The notes under the pieces were generated by a model that saw nothing but the letters and a program-made list of their open reading frames with translations, was not told the DNA's origin and ran no database searches. Position numbers and translations under genes: made by a program. A stretch of 64,000 nucleotides of DNA from Paenibacillus doosanensis (GTDB lineage: Bacteria > Bacillota > Bacilli > Paenibacillales > NBRC-103111): the NCBI RefSeq assembly GCF_025060755.1, contig NZ_JANYUY010000018.1, positions 57,958-121,957 of the forward strand, in the 5' to 3' direction. Shown here piece by piece: positions 36,861 to 46,082 of the stretch. How positions within the stretch are numbered: position 1 is the first letter of the stretch; each line of letters begins with the position of its first letter.

Positions 36861-38330
36861 CTAAGCTAAGGCTCCTACGATAGCTGGACGCTCCCGGTCA
36901 ATACCGGACACATTGGCCGAACGCTCCAGTCGTACTTGGTCTTCTGTGAAACGGCAGATAACCGTATCCGTAAAGGGCATTTCAACAAAGCACCAGGTCA
37001 GTACCAGCGTATGTTGATCTTTCCAAGCAGCTCTGCCACAAACACTCATCACAGGCGGTTGATATTGAAAATGAAGCGCCTTGCCAGTCATTGTCGTACT
37101 CCCATGAATCCACTCGCGAAAACCGCATGAAATTTGGTGTTCACCCTCATGGTCACGCATGATAAATAAGCAGCAATCTTGTTCAAACAAGATCGCTATT
37201 TCTTTAACGTGATCCTCATTCTTATCCATGGCATACCATTTTCCTGAGATCTTCGAAATAATCGGCGACGTATCAATAGTCGGGGAAGGAAATAAAACAC
37301 TAAGTCCGGACAGCTTCTCTTGCAATCGTGTTACCAATTCTTCCTCTTCCGCTATTGGCTGACTTTTCATGGATGGCAACAAATGCGTCCAGATTAAACT
37401 TAAAATCTGCTTTGAACCGGTCGAGAGGTCGACACCACTCGTAATAGCGACAACCGCATCTTGATCTGGCATCACAATACAGAGCTGACCGAAAGCGCCA
37501 TCCGCACGAAATGCACCGTGACGGCATCTCCAAAATTGATATCCGTATCCTTGTTCGCTATCATTTTGGTTATTTTCCCCATTCTTGATTTGAAAGGAGG
37601 ACACTTTTTCAATCCATTCCTCTGGCAGCAAACGTTCACCTTCCCAAACTCCTTTTTGCAGCAGAAATTGACCGAATTTCGCTATCTCCTCCGTTCTTAG
37701 TTTAAGTCCTCCTCCCCCGGTATTGTTTCCGTCCGGTGATATTTGCCACTCGGGTTTGGGGATGCCCAACGGATCAAAGAGGCGCGGCTGTAAATAGTCG
37801 CTCATCTTCATGCCGGTCACCTTTTGAATTACAGCCGATATTATATGGGTAGCTAGGGTGTTATAGACGAATCTGCTTCCTGGGGCGTGATCTATAGGAA
37901 TGCTAAAAAAGTGTTCCACCCAGCTGCCCGTAAGCTGACGCAATTCCTGCCCCATGGTTGCCTTCGCGTGACCTACGCTCATGGTAAGCAAATGCTTTAT
38001 ACGTAGAGCAGCAAGCGCTTCACTAAACTCTTCATGAAAAAGCTCCGAAAAAAATGAAGCTACCTGATCTTCAACAGACAGAAGTCCTTCCGAAACTGCA
38101 AATCCGGTCGCAATGGCTGTAAAGCTTTTAGTCATGGAAAACAACATGTGTGGTTGGTCCTTATCATAAGGGTGCCACCAGCCCTCCGCCACAACATGAC
38201 CGTGCCTTAGAACCATGATGCTGTGCAGGCCCAAATTAGTTCCCTGCACATCCTTCAAAAAACGTAAAATTGAGCCAGACGAAATCCCTTGCTTCTCCGG
38301 TGTACTCCTTGGCAAAGACATCGCACACAT
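36861..38330 (-). CDS. Beta-lactamase-family serine hydrolase (class C fold)
   Basis: 489 residues. SxxK catalytic motif SMTK at residues 65-68. The second motif region reads FVYNTLATHI, so the family's Tyr-x-Asn is altered to Tyr-Asn-Thr. GGGGLKLRTEEIAKFGQFLL is the usual region before the third motif. The C-terminal 150 residues form a separate lipocalin-like beta domain. There is no signal peptide, so it is cytoplasmic. Such proteins are esterases or peptidases rather than true beta-lactamases. It ends a three-gene run with 38334 and 39390, 3 bp after its neighbour. Confidence 0.88.
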   Translation of the reverse strand: MCAMSLPRSTPEKQGISSGSILRFLKDVQGTNLGLHSIMVLRHGHVVAEGWWHPYDKDQPHMLFSMTKSFTAIATGFAVSEGLLSVEDQVASFFSELFHEEFSEALAALRIKHLLTMSVGHAKATMGQELRQLTGSWVEHFFSIPIDHAPGSRFVYNTLATHIISAVIQKVTGMKMSDYLQPRLFDPLGIPKPEWQISPDGNNTGGGGLKLRTEEIAKFGQFLLQKGVWEGERLLPEEWIEKVSSFQIKNGENNQNDSEQGYGYQFWRCRHGAFRADGAFGQLCIVMPDQDAVVAITSGVDLSTGSKQILSLIWTHLLPSMKSQPIAEEEELVTRLQEKLSGLSVLFPSPTIDTSPIISKISGKWYAMDKNEDHVKEIAILFEQDCCLFIMRDHEGEHQISCGFREWIHGSTTMTGKALHFQYQPPVMSVCGRAAWKDQHTLVLTWCFVEMPFTDTVICRFTEDQVRLERSANVSGIDRERPAIVGALA

Positions 38331-38333
38331 AGC

Positions 38334-39359
38334 CTATTCCCCCATTACTCCAGTATTTAAACGGGCAGCGATAATCAGATCGGTAATTTCAAACAGTTGT
38401 TCGACAGAAACCCCTTCCGGGGTAGAAGAATCAATTCCAAGATTTCGATTAATGGCAAATTCGTCGGAAACAGCCCTCCGGTGCACAATAACCATATTGA
38501 GCGCAGGCAGGCCAAGAATAAATTGACCATAATTCCCACTGGCCAAAAATGCTCCCTTCCACTCCGGCGATTTCTCTTCAGGGAGCCACCAAAAATACCC
38601 GTAGCTATTATTAGGTCCATTGCCATTAGAGCGATGAACATGAACCTTAAGGCTTTCATCGATCCACTCTTTTGGTACAATTTCTTGCTCGTTCCAACGT
38701 CCCCGGTTGAGTACAAGCACCCCAAGGCGTGCCATATCGCGGGCCGAGAGGAACATATGGTAGGCCTTATACCGGGACACCGATTCAAAACCCAACATTC
38801 GCTGACGTTTTGGGTCGTAATCTTGAAACTGTAGTGGAATTGCGAGATCGTTCCCGAGGGTATCGAAAATACTTTGCCGGGTAGCTTTTTCGAGAATTGC
38901 ACCGGCAACGTTAAAATCCCAATTATTATATAAAAAGAACTTCCCGGGTTCCTTCGACCCGCGCTCGGGCACCATCAGTTCCCCTCCGGGGCTTCCTTGA
39001 GGATGATACACGCCCGAGCTCGACATGAGCAAATCTCTAACTCTAGCCGTTTTCTCTATTGGCAATAAACTCTCAATATCATCAATCCCAAGCTCATCGA
39101 GGGTACTGTCGAGATTTATCTTCCCACTCTTGACATATCGCCCGTAAAGCAATGAGAGAATGCTTTTTCGTGCGGAGGCTAAATAGCTCACCTGCGAAAT
39201 ATCCCCATAGGAATAAATGACTTTTCCGTCCACAACAACCATCATTGAGGTTGTTGGCATTACCTCAAGCTTATCCGTGATTTGTTTAAAAACATTAGAG
39301 TTGTAATGCCCTTCCTCGGGCGATTTGTAAAAACACCATTCTTTTCCTGGCACACTCAT
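38334..39359 (-). CDS. Beta-lactamase-family serine hydrolase
   Basis: 341 residues; GGAGGAAATAATTA precedes ATG 39359. SxxK motif SARK with Ser62 and Lys65 (YLASARKSILSLLYG) and YNN at 144-146, both as expected. No signal peptide, so probably a cytoplasmic esterase. It is only distantly like the larger protein at 36861 and is not a simple duplicate. Position between that gene and the tannase-family gene suggests all three act on related esters. Confidence 0.88.
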   Translation of the reverse strand: MSVPGKEWCFYKSPEEGHYNSNVFKQITDKLEVMPTTSMMVVVDGKVIYSYGDISQVSYLASARKSILSLLYGRYVKSGKINLDSTLDELGIDDIESLLPIEKTARVRDLLMSSSGVYHPQGSPGGELMVPERGSKEPGKFFLYNNWDFNVAGAILEKATRQSIFDTLGNDLAIPLQFQDYDPKRQRMLGFESVSRYKAYHMFLSARDMARLGVLVLNRGRWNEQEIVPKEWIDESLKVHVHRSNGNGPNNSYGYFWWLPEEKSPEWKGAFLASGNYGQFILGLPALNMVIVHRRAVSDEFAINRNLGIDSSTPEGVSVEQLFEITDLIIAARLNTGVMGE

Positions 39360-39389
39360 TAATTATTTCCTCCAAACATTGTTATTTGT

Positions 39390-40895
39390 TTATGCTTTTA
39401 CAATGTCGTAACTTTTCCAATCGTTCGCATCGCCCGTTCCCGAATATTTGGGCCACGTTGGATATTCACACATAGGAATCGTTCGTCCAAAAGCTCCCAA
39501 GTTAATATCCATCCCAGGCGCGATAGGTGGAGGCACACTATTTTCAACCCAATTATCGAGAATATTCAAGTTGTCCCATGTGACGGAGAATTTGCCTCCG
39601 CCATGCGCTAATCCAGGAACCAGGTATAAGCGAATAAAGCTCGCCACGGCCGATTCCCCCATTTTTTCGAGCATCGACTTATATAGATTGATATTTGCAA
39701 ATGGACTCACGCTTGGATCATGCCAGCCTTGTACCCACAATATCTTTCCGCCGCGCATCTGAAAAGGAGTCAAATCCGGATTAGTTGCATCAATCATATT
39801 GGAAAGCTCTACAATACGCTCCTCATATTTGCCGGGATTGTTCACATCTAGCGAAAGAAGATTAAATTGAGGATCTCTAGTAACAAAATATTTAAAAAAC
39901 TGATCTGCACGCTCCGCATGATGTGCATTCGGTCCGGATTTCATAGGGTTAGAAGGCTCCGGATGAGAACCGAGCTGCATTAATATGCCTTCAAGGCTAT
40001 TATAACCAGGAATAGCCGTGACTCCGTTGGCTAAAGAATAAGGAAGCACACACCCGTCATGATACAAATTAAGCGTACTTATTTGAGAACCATTCAGTCT
40101 AAATTCCTTTACAAGCTCTTCAATGACTTGGTTTGATTGGGCTCGCGCTGCATAAATATTGCACACGACCCCATCCCTTATTCCATCCAAATCATCAAAT
40201 CGATCAAGTGCTGTTTGATGAATTCGTTCTACAATATCCGGAGAAATCCACCCTTTGGATGTATCATCATATAGAGCTCGCGCAAGTCTGGCGCCCCACA
40301 ATCTTAAACCTATGAAATGAGCAGTGGGATAATTAGTTAGAATACCGTCGTAGGATTCGGGCCATCGCATCACGGCGGTCAACCCTTCCCTTCCCCCGGT
40401 AGAGCCGCCAGAGAAATACAGTCTTCGGGGCAATCCGCCGTAATATTTCTTCGCGATTTCAAAGGCCACATCTCTAGTTTTTTTAATATGCATGTATCCA
40501 TAGTTAGCCAAAGCCTCGTCGTTTAGTGCAAATGAAGCATCATGGCCCCCCTTTGCCTGATGACCCGAATCGCTCGCAAACGTAATATAACCTTGGGCAA
40601 GAGGCGTTGCCACTGTCCTTAAACCGAGAACCGGCGCTGCCAAAGTATCGGGAATCGTGCCGTTATACCCTCCTCCTCCGATTTGTAATGCTTTCCCGTT
40701 CCAATAAGCGGGCAAATTTATTTGGAAGCAAATTTCCGGTGCGTCAGGGTCTGCAGGCATAATTGTGCCAAGCACCTTACAGTACTCTCCATGAACGTTT
40801 CCCGGTGCAGTTGCTTGAATCACGTCCACTGATTTTATCACTGCACCGTTCGTCGGCAATGAAATATCCGATGAGCTGACTCTCATGTTTATCAT
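39390..40895 (-). CDS. Tannase/feruloyl esterase family protein
   Basis: 501 residues; GGGGGGCGTAC precedes ATG 40895. Family landmarks: LPAYWNGKALQIGGGGYNG, YITFASDSGHQ, nucleophile elbow FSGGSTGGREGL (Ser165), the calcium-loop region DRFDDLDGIRDGVVCNI, Asp393 in VQGWHDPSVSP and His431 in GLAHGGG. Known members have Cys beside both the Ser and His (CS and HC), linked as a disulfide; here both are Gly, which suits a cytoplasmic enzyme without signal peptide. It should hydrolyse aromatic esters such as galloyl or feruloyl sugars. An A-rich 14-mer upstream (40953-40966) is shared with the promoter region of the gene at 46083. Confidence 0.88.
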   Translation of the reverse strand: MINMRVSSSDISLPTNGAVIKSVDVIQATAPGNVHGEYCKVLGTIMPADPDAPEICFQINLPAYWNGKALQIGGGGYNGTIPDTLAAPVLGLRTVATPLAQGYITFASDSGHQAKGGHDASFALNDEALANYGYMHIKKTRDVAFEIAKKYYGGLPRRLYFSGGSTGGREGLTAVMRWPESYDGILTNYPTAHFIGLRLWGARLARALYDDTSKGWISPDIVERIHQTALDRFDDLDGIRDGVVCNIYAARAQSNQVIEELVKEFRLNGSQISTLNLYHDGCVLPYSLANGVTAIPGYNSLEGILMQLGSHPEPSNPMKSGPNAHHAERADQFFKYFVTRDPQFNLLSLDVNNPGKYEERIVELSNMIDATNPDLTPFQMRGGKILWVQGWHDPSVSPFANINLYKSMLEKMGESAVASFIRLYLVPGLAHGGGKFSVTWDNLNILDNWVENSVPPPIAPGMDINLGAFGRTIPMCEYPTWPKYSGTGDANDWKSYDIVKA

Positions 40896-40952
40896 GTACG
40901 CCCCCCAAGACTAATCAGAATCTCTATAAAAAATACATCATATTTATCGGAT

Positions 40953-40972
40953 ACCATAAAAAAAATTTATGG
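40953..40972. promoter_or_regulatory. Inverted repeat CCATAAA-A5-TTTATGG upstream of the tannase-family gene
   Basis: Two 7-base arms flank five A residues, 58 bp before the start at 40895. The 14-mer ACCATAAAAAAAAT (40953-40966) is repeated exactly at 47473-47486, upstream of the importer gene at 47402. The rest of the 40896-41183 gap shows nothing further. Confidence 0.35.
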
Positions 40973-41183
40973 AATATACAAACCGAAAAATCAGGTGGTG
41001 TTCTTCGTGCTGCTCCTGTCTAGATCCCCAGAGCTATGCTTGGTATGATTGATTTCCAATCTAATAACTAAACTGTTGTAGGACATATATACTCCCTTCC
41101 TCCCATAGTGCAGCGAATTTAACGTAATGATCCTCATATTTACTGTACCATGTGACATTCCGCAAAATTTTGGTTTATTATAG

Positions 41184-42011
41184 CTATTTAATTGCCCCTT
41201 CCGTTAAGCCTGCAATGATTCGTTTCTGCAGAAACCCGTAGACCGCAAGTATCGGCAGCATAGACAACAAGAAAGCCGCAAATGCAAGATTATAATCGAA
41301 ACTGTATTCGTTGCTAAAATTATAAATAAACATCGGCAGCGTCCAATAATTGGGACTGGAGTTCAATAAAACTAAGGGAAGAGCAAAGTCATTCCAGATC
41401 CACAGACTCTGCAACGTAACTAGGGTTACAATAATCGGCGTCATTAACGGATAAATCACTCGGATGAACGTTCGAAGAATGCCGCATCCGTCGATTCTTG
41501 ACGCTTCATCCAACTCCATGGGAACATTTTTCAGAAAGCCTACACACAGGAATAAACCCTGACTAAATGACAAGACAATATACATAATGATGATTCCGAC
41601 TTTATTCTGTAAGTGCATACTTGATAAATGTTTAAGAACAGGCAGCATGATTACTTGGAATGGGATAAAGATACCGGTTAACATTAAGTAATATAAGTAT
41701 TTAAAGTACCGTTTATTGAAATTGCGGGATACTGCAAAAGAGACCGCTGGGACAATCATCACCACCAAGAACACAGATACTCCTGTGATGATCAGAGAAT
41801 TAGTTGCATAGACCCAAAATTCCCCCTCCAAAACCTTGGCAAAGTTGCCCAAATATAGACTCGAGGGAAGTGCGAAAAAACTTCTCGCAGATTCAGCAGG
41901 CGTTTTTAGAGCCAAGGTTATCGTAATGTACATGGGGAATATAATCACTGTAATTCCCGGTAATAGCAAGATATATTGCAGAAGGGATTGTCTAAGGGAT
42001 GTTGCCCTCAC
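41184..42011 (-). CDS. ABC transporter permease, MalG type (system B)
   Basis: 275 residues from GTG 42011, overlapping the previous stop as GTGA with GGAGG upstream; the longer frame to 42041 is unsupported. First membrane segment ILLLPGITVIIFPMYITIT; EAA loop MELDEASRIDGCGILRTF. Same length, ending (AGLTEGAIK) and overlap arrangement as the system A permease at 30153, of which it is a paralogue. Confidence 0.93.
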   Translation of the reverse strand: MRATSLRQSLLQYILLLPGITVIIFPMYITITLALKTPAESARSFFALPSSLYLGNFAKVLEGEFWVYATNSLIITGVSVFLVVMIVPAVSFAVSRNFNKRYFKYLYYLMLTGIFIPFQVIMLPVLKHLSSMHLQNKVGIIIMYIVLSFSQGLFLCVGFLKNVPMELDEASRIDGCGILRTFIRVIYPLMTPIIVTLVTLQSLWIWNDFALPLVLLNSSPNYWTLPMFIYNFSNEYSFDYNLAFAAFLLSMLPILAVYGFLQKRIIAGLTEGAIK

Positions 42012-42931
42012 TGTTGCCCAACCTCCTTCCGGTTTAACCATTTAATTTGTATAAATGAGACTGCCGCAATAATTAGAAATAAAACCAAAGATTCTGCTGA
42101 AGCCCTCCCGAATTTGTATTCATTTAAGCCGTGCTTATAAATCAAAAAGGCAATTGATTCGGTAGAGGTTCCGGGACCACCGCCGGTTAACGCCATTATG
42201 GAATCAAACACGGAAAACCCTGATTTAAAAGCGAGAACAATGACAACGGTCAACATGGGAATTAGAAAAGGCAGCGTTATTGCAAAGAAGCTTTGCACTC
42301 GATTTGCCCCGTCTATTTTAGCTGCCTCAAGCAAATCCTTAGGCACACTGGTCAACCCAGCTAATAAAATAACAATGGGGACAGCAATTCCGTGCCACAC
42401 ATTGACAATGACGATACCAAATAGGGCAGTTTCCGCATACCCCAAAATGTTTCTCGACAATAGCTCGATTCCAAAAAATTGACCAAAGTGAGGAACGATT
42501 TCCCGAAAAATTTCGTTAAAGACTAAACTAATGGTTAATAAGCTAAGCACTCCGGGAAGAAAATAGACTGACCTTAGGAAACCGCGAAACCTTGTGACAT
42601 TGAATAGAAGAAGTGAAACAATAGTGGATATCGATGTCTTTAAAAAAACAGCTATAATCGTGTATTTGACAGTAAATAGGGAGGCGCCTATGAATCTGCT
42701 TTCACGAAAGATATCGGTATAGTTCGAAAACCCAATAAATTTGTATGCTTTAGAAATGCCGTCCCAGTTCGTGAAGCTGTATAATACGCCCATGAATACA
42801 GGGTAGCAAAAAAACCATAAAAAAAGCAGTAATGCCGGTAACGTCAATAAAAAGTAAATTACCATGCTCTTTCTTGATAACGAACGTTCTTTTTTCGTTC
42901 GACTTCGTACAGAACCGGTTGCCAATTCCAT
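42008..42931 (-). CDS. ABC transporter permease, MalF type (system B)
   Basis: 307 residues from ATG 42931 (TAGGAG upstream); codons back to 42991 lack a ribosome site. First membrane segment YFLLTLPALLLFLWFFCYP; EAA loop LLEAAKIDGANRVQSFFAIT; MTGGGP-type loop is ALTGGGPGTSTESIAF. Paralogue of the permease at 30977. Confidence 0.92.
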   Translation of the reverse strand: MELATGSVRSRTKKERSLSRKSMVIYFLLTLPALLLFLWFFCYPVFMGVLYSFTNWDGISKAYKFIGFSNYTDIFRESRFIGASLFTVKYTIIAVFLKTSISTIVSLLLFNVTRFRGFLRSVYFLPGVLSLLTISLVFNEIFREIVPHFGQFFGIELLSRNILGYAETALFGIVIVNVWHGIAVPIVILLAGLTSVPKDLLEAAKIDGANRVQSFFAITLPFLIPMLTVVIVLAFKSGFSVFDSIMALTGGGPGTSTESIAFLIYKHGLNEYKFGRASAESLVLFLIIAAVSFIQIKWLNRKEVGQQ

Positions 42932-42999
42932 CTTATTAACTCCTATCAGTGAAATGGGCGGCAATTGCAGGAATGACCCAACAGTCACCATTTGGATAT

Positions 43000-44265
43000 T
43001 TATTTTTGCTTGGCTTTTCCATATAGAATACCGTCTGCTTTCTTCAAGAATCCATCCATATTTTTATCGGACAGAAACGTTTGGAGAGCTTTTCCGAAAT
43101 CGTCCTGCATGTCCTTCGTAAGCCAAGTTGCATCCGCTTTACGATTAACTTTGCCTTCATTCGCATAATCTGTAATCAATTTAAGCTCCTTGTGAGGGTT
43201 AGCTACGCCTTTTATGGTTGGAACTAACCAGGAGCCTTCGATATACATTTGAGAGATTTCAGTTTTTTGAAAGAAAGTCATAAATTTTTTCGCTTCGGCT
43301 GCTGTCTTGGAATTCGTTGGTATTGAAATCGCCATCGCAACTTGAAGAGGCATCTTCGTATCGTTGGCATTTTCTGCCGGAAATGGAAACATCGAAACAT
43401 TTACATCTGGAGCAGCGGCTTTAATCGTTTTAAGGTTGGCTAGGTTTTGAAAATACATTGCAGCTTTGCCTGCAGCAAATTCTCGATCAGCAGCAACACC
43501 GTCTGTACCGAAAGCGTCCTTTTGTCCGTATTTCCTTAACTCAAGAAATTTTTCCGCTACTTTTCGAACTTGTTGGCCATCTGTGACATGTTTTTTTCCG
43601 GCCTGCACATCTAGAAAGAAATTTTGAATGTCTGGGTCATCCACAGCCATGACTGTTGTGGACGTCATTCTTATGTTTGTAAAATCCTTATCGGAAAACA
43701 CAAATGGGGTCAGCCCTTCGGCCTGCAATTTAGCAGCAATTTGGATCAGCTCTGCATAGGTTTTCGGAACCTCTAGGTTAAACTTTTTAAAGATATCTAC
43801 GTTGTAAATAACTCCCCAGCCCTCTAAACCATACGGGACGTCATAATGCTTATCTTTAATTAAATTGATCGGAATGGACCCTGAATTTATATTTTCGAAT
43901 AAGGAATTGTCACTTGTAAGATCTTGCACATACCCCGCTTCAACAACATTCAGATATGTAGTACCTGTAGGGTAAATCTGAAACATCTCCGGTGGTTGGT
44001 TGTTAGCTAATCGCAGGTCTACTACATGATGCATATCAGGCGGAGCATTTAACTCAACCGTTATATTCGGGTTCTCAGTTTGGAACTTTTCCGCAACTTT
44101 CTTCATAACGTCAACGTCGCTGGGCCTATTGAATAAAAACTCCAGTTTAACTGCGTCACTTTTGCTGTCATTCGTTTTTCCATTAGAACCATCCGTGCTG
44201 GACGCACATCCCACGGATGTAATAACCAACGCGCTAGCTGCAGACAAACAGATCAATCGTTTCAT
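43000..44265 (-). CDS. Solute-binding lipoprotein (system B)
   Basis: 421 residues; ATG 44265 is chosen because the signal peptide (MKRLICLSAASALVIT) begins there; an earlier in-frame ATG at 44295 would add ten charged residues. Lipobox SVGC near residue 20. Fold landmarks IYPTGTTYLNVVEAGYVQDL, EGWGVIYNVDIFKKFNLEVP, GTDGVAADREFAAGKAAMYF. Related to, but clearly diverged from, the binding protein at 31927. It starts 40 bp after the preceding importer's permease and so may be read through from system C. Confidence 0.92.
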   Translation of the reverse strand: MKRLICLSAASALVITSVGCASSTDGSNGKTNDSKSDAVKLEFLFNRPSDVDVMKKVAEKFQTENPNITVELNAPPDMHHVVDLRLANNQPPEMFQIYPTGTTYLNVVEAGYVQDLTSDNSLFENINSGSIPINLIKDKHYDVPYGLEGWGVIYNVDIFKKFNLEVPKTYAELIQIAAKLQAEGLTPFVFSDKDFTNIRMTSTTVMAVDDPDIQNFFLDVQAGKKHVTDGQQVRKVAEKFLELRKYGQKDAFGTDGVAADREFAAGKAAMYFQNLANLKTIKAAAPDVNVSMFPFPAENANDTKMPLQVAMAISIPTNSKTAAEAKKFMTFFQKTEISQMYIEGSWLVPTIKGVANPHKELKLITDYANEGKVNRKADATWLTKDMQDDFGKALQTFLSDKNMDGFLKKADGILYGKAKQK

Positions 44266-44304
44266 AGTTAATCCCGCCTTCTCTATCATTTTCATTTTCT
44301 TCCC

Positions 44305-45138
44305 TTACCCTTTTACCGCGCCGATAGTCATACTTGACATGAACTTTTCTTGATAACGTAAAAAGACAAGGATCAGCGGAATCGTCACGAGTACGCAACC
44401 GGTCAAAATTAGCTCCCAGGGAACCGTCGCATCTTCGTTGGCATTAATCGTTGGAAGTAAAACAATAATTGGCAAAAACTGCTGCTTGCTTATCATAATA
44501 GAGGGCCATAAATAATCGTTCCATTTTCCTAGGAAAACCAGGATGGATAATGCACCGAGAACTGGCGAACATATGGGCATTATTAAGCTGAGAAATGTTC
44601 GCCAATGGCCGGCACCATCCATCTTTACTGCCTCAATTAATGAATTTGAAATACTGAGCATGAATTGACGAGTCATGAACATCGCAAATACACTGGCAAT
44701 CCCGGGGACAATTTGGACAGAGTAGCTGTTCAGCCAACCAATTTTACTAAAAAATACGTATAAAGCGGGGATTTTCAACTCTCCCGGTACCATAATCGTG
44801 GATAGGAGAATAATAAACATCCAATTACGCCCTTTAAATTCATATTTTGCGAAAGCGTAAGCCGCCATTGCGGAGATGAACACCGTCAATACGGTATGAA
44901 CCGCGGAAACATAGATCCCATTAAGGAACGAACGGATTATAACACCGCCGCTGTAACCGAGCAGGCGGATATAATTATCAAACGTTAGGTGGATGGGCCA
45001 CCCTGCAGGGTTAGCGGACAGCTCAGCAGCACTTTTTAAAGAGCCAAAAATCATAATGAAAAAAGGGTAAATGGAGATAATGGCTGCGATGATTAAAAAA
45101 ATATGAAGGATGAGGCTCTGGAATCTTCTTGCCATCAT
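44305..45138 (-). CDS. ABC transporter permease, MalG type (system C)
   Basis: 277 residues; ATG 45138 overlaps the partner's stop as ATGA. First membrane segment HIFLIIAAIISIYPFFIMIF; EAA loop IEAVKMDGAGHWRTFLSLIM; ending FMSSMTIGAVKG. It is not closely similar to systems A and B and belongs to the more general MalG branch. Confidence 0.92.
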   Translation of the reverse strand: MMARRFQSLILHIFLIIAAIISIYPFFIMIFGSLKSAAELSANPAGWPIHLTFDNYIRLLGYSGGVIIRSFLNGIYVSAVHTVLTVFISAMAAYAFAKYEFKGRNWMFIILLSTIMVPGELKIPALYVFFSKIGWLNSYSVQIVPGIASVFAMFMTRQFMLSISNSLIEAVKMDGAGHWRTFLSLIMPICSPVLGALSILVFLGKWNDYLWPSIMISKQQFLPIIVLLPTINANEDATVPWELILTGCVLVTIPLILVFLRYQEKFMSSMTIGAVKG

Positions 45139-46049
45139 TCTGTCTTGTTCCCCCCCAGCAGTTTATATTGAATAATGGATACAATATAAATCATGACGAA
45201 AAGAATCCAACCCACGGCGGATGCCATTCCAAAGTTCCCGCTGCGTATATTGTCAGTTAGTATGTTCATAATTGGCGCAACAGCGGGCACGGATGTCAAT
45301 CCGCCACCGACCAACAGATTGGGCTCGTTATATATCTTTAAGGAATGTATCGTGTTCATGAGGAAAGCAAATAGAAAGATAGGCTTCATTAATGGAACGG
45401 TAATATATACCATACGCTGCCATCCGTTTGCTCCGTCGATCGTTGCCGCTTCTTGAACTTCCTCGCCAACCGTAGTAAGACCCGCCAAGAAAATAACCAT
45501 GAACCATCCTACTGCACGCCAAATTATCAATACGACTACCGACCATTTCATCAATGACGGATCTTCAAGAAATCCATACTGTGTGCCAAGTAAGTTGTTG
45601 ATGACCCCGGAGTGCGTACTGAAAATTACTTTCCAGATTAGAGCGGCTGCCACACTAGCCATGATTTGCGGCAAAAAGATTAGCGGCTTAAATACAGCTT
45701 TCCATTTTACTAGCTTGGAATGAATAGCGACTGCCAGCAAAAAAGAAATTACCATCACCGGCACCAAATGTCCGACTAAATAAAATAACGTATTTTTTAC
45801 GGACAACCAAAAGGTGCCATAAGTTAATAAGCTGACGTAATTGTCGACACCCACAAAACTTGCAGTTCCATATCCCTTGTATTTATAGAAGCTTAAAACC
45901 AAAGCATAAACCGCCGGAAATAAGAAGAATACAAAAAAAGAAAGAATGAATGGAGTTATAAATATATAAGGTACGGTACGATCACGCCATTTTGAGGAGA
46001 CTCTTCTTCTAACCTGAGGTTGGATTCTTGCGCCGCTTTCCACTTGCAT
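45135..46049 (-). CDS. ABC transporter permease, MalF type (system C)
   Basis: 304 residues; AAGGAGGGGCGAA precedes ATG 46049. First membrane segment YIFITPFILSFFVFFLFP; EAA loop VQEAATIDGANGWQRMVYIT. Partner of 44305, downstream of the binding protein at 46083. Confidence 0.93.
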   Translation of the reverse strand: MQVESGARIQPQVRRRVSSKWRDRTVPYIFITPFILSFFVFFLFPAVYALVLSFYKYKGYGTASFVGVDNYVSLLTYGTFWLSVKNTLFYLVGHLVPVMVISFLLAVAIHSKLVKWKAVFKPLIFLPQIMASVAAALIWKVIFSTHSGVINNLLGTQYGFLEDPSLMKWSVVVLIIWRAVGWFMVIFLAGLTTVGEEVQEAATIDGANGWQRMVYITVPLMKPIFLFAFLMNTIHSLKIYNEPNLLVGGGLTSVPAVAPIMNILTDNIRSGNFGMASAVGWILFVMIYIVSIIQYKLLGGNKTE

Positions 46050-46082
46050 TTCGCCCCTCCTTGAAATTTCCCATTGAGTGAA

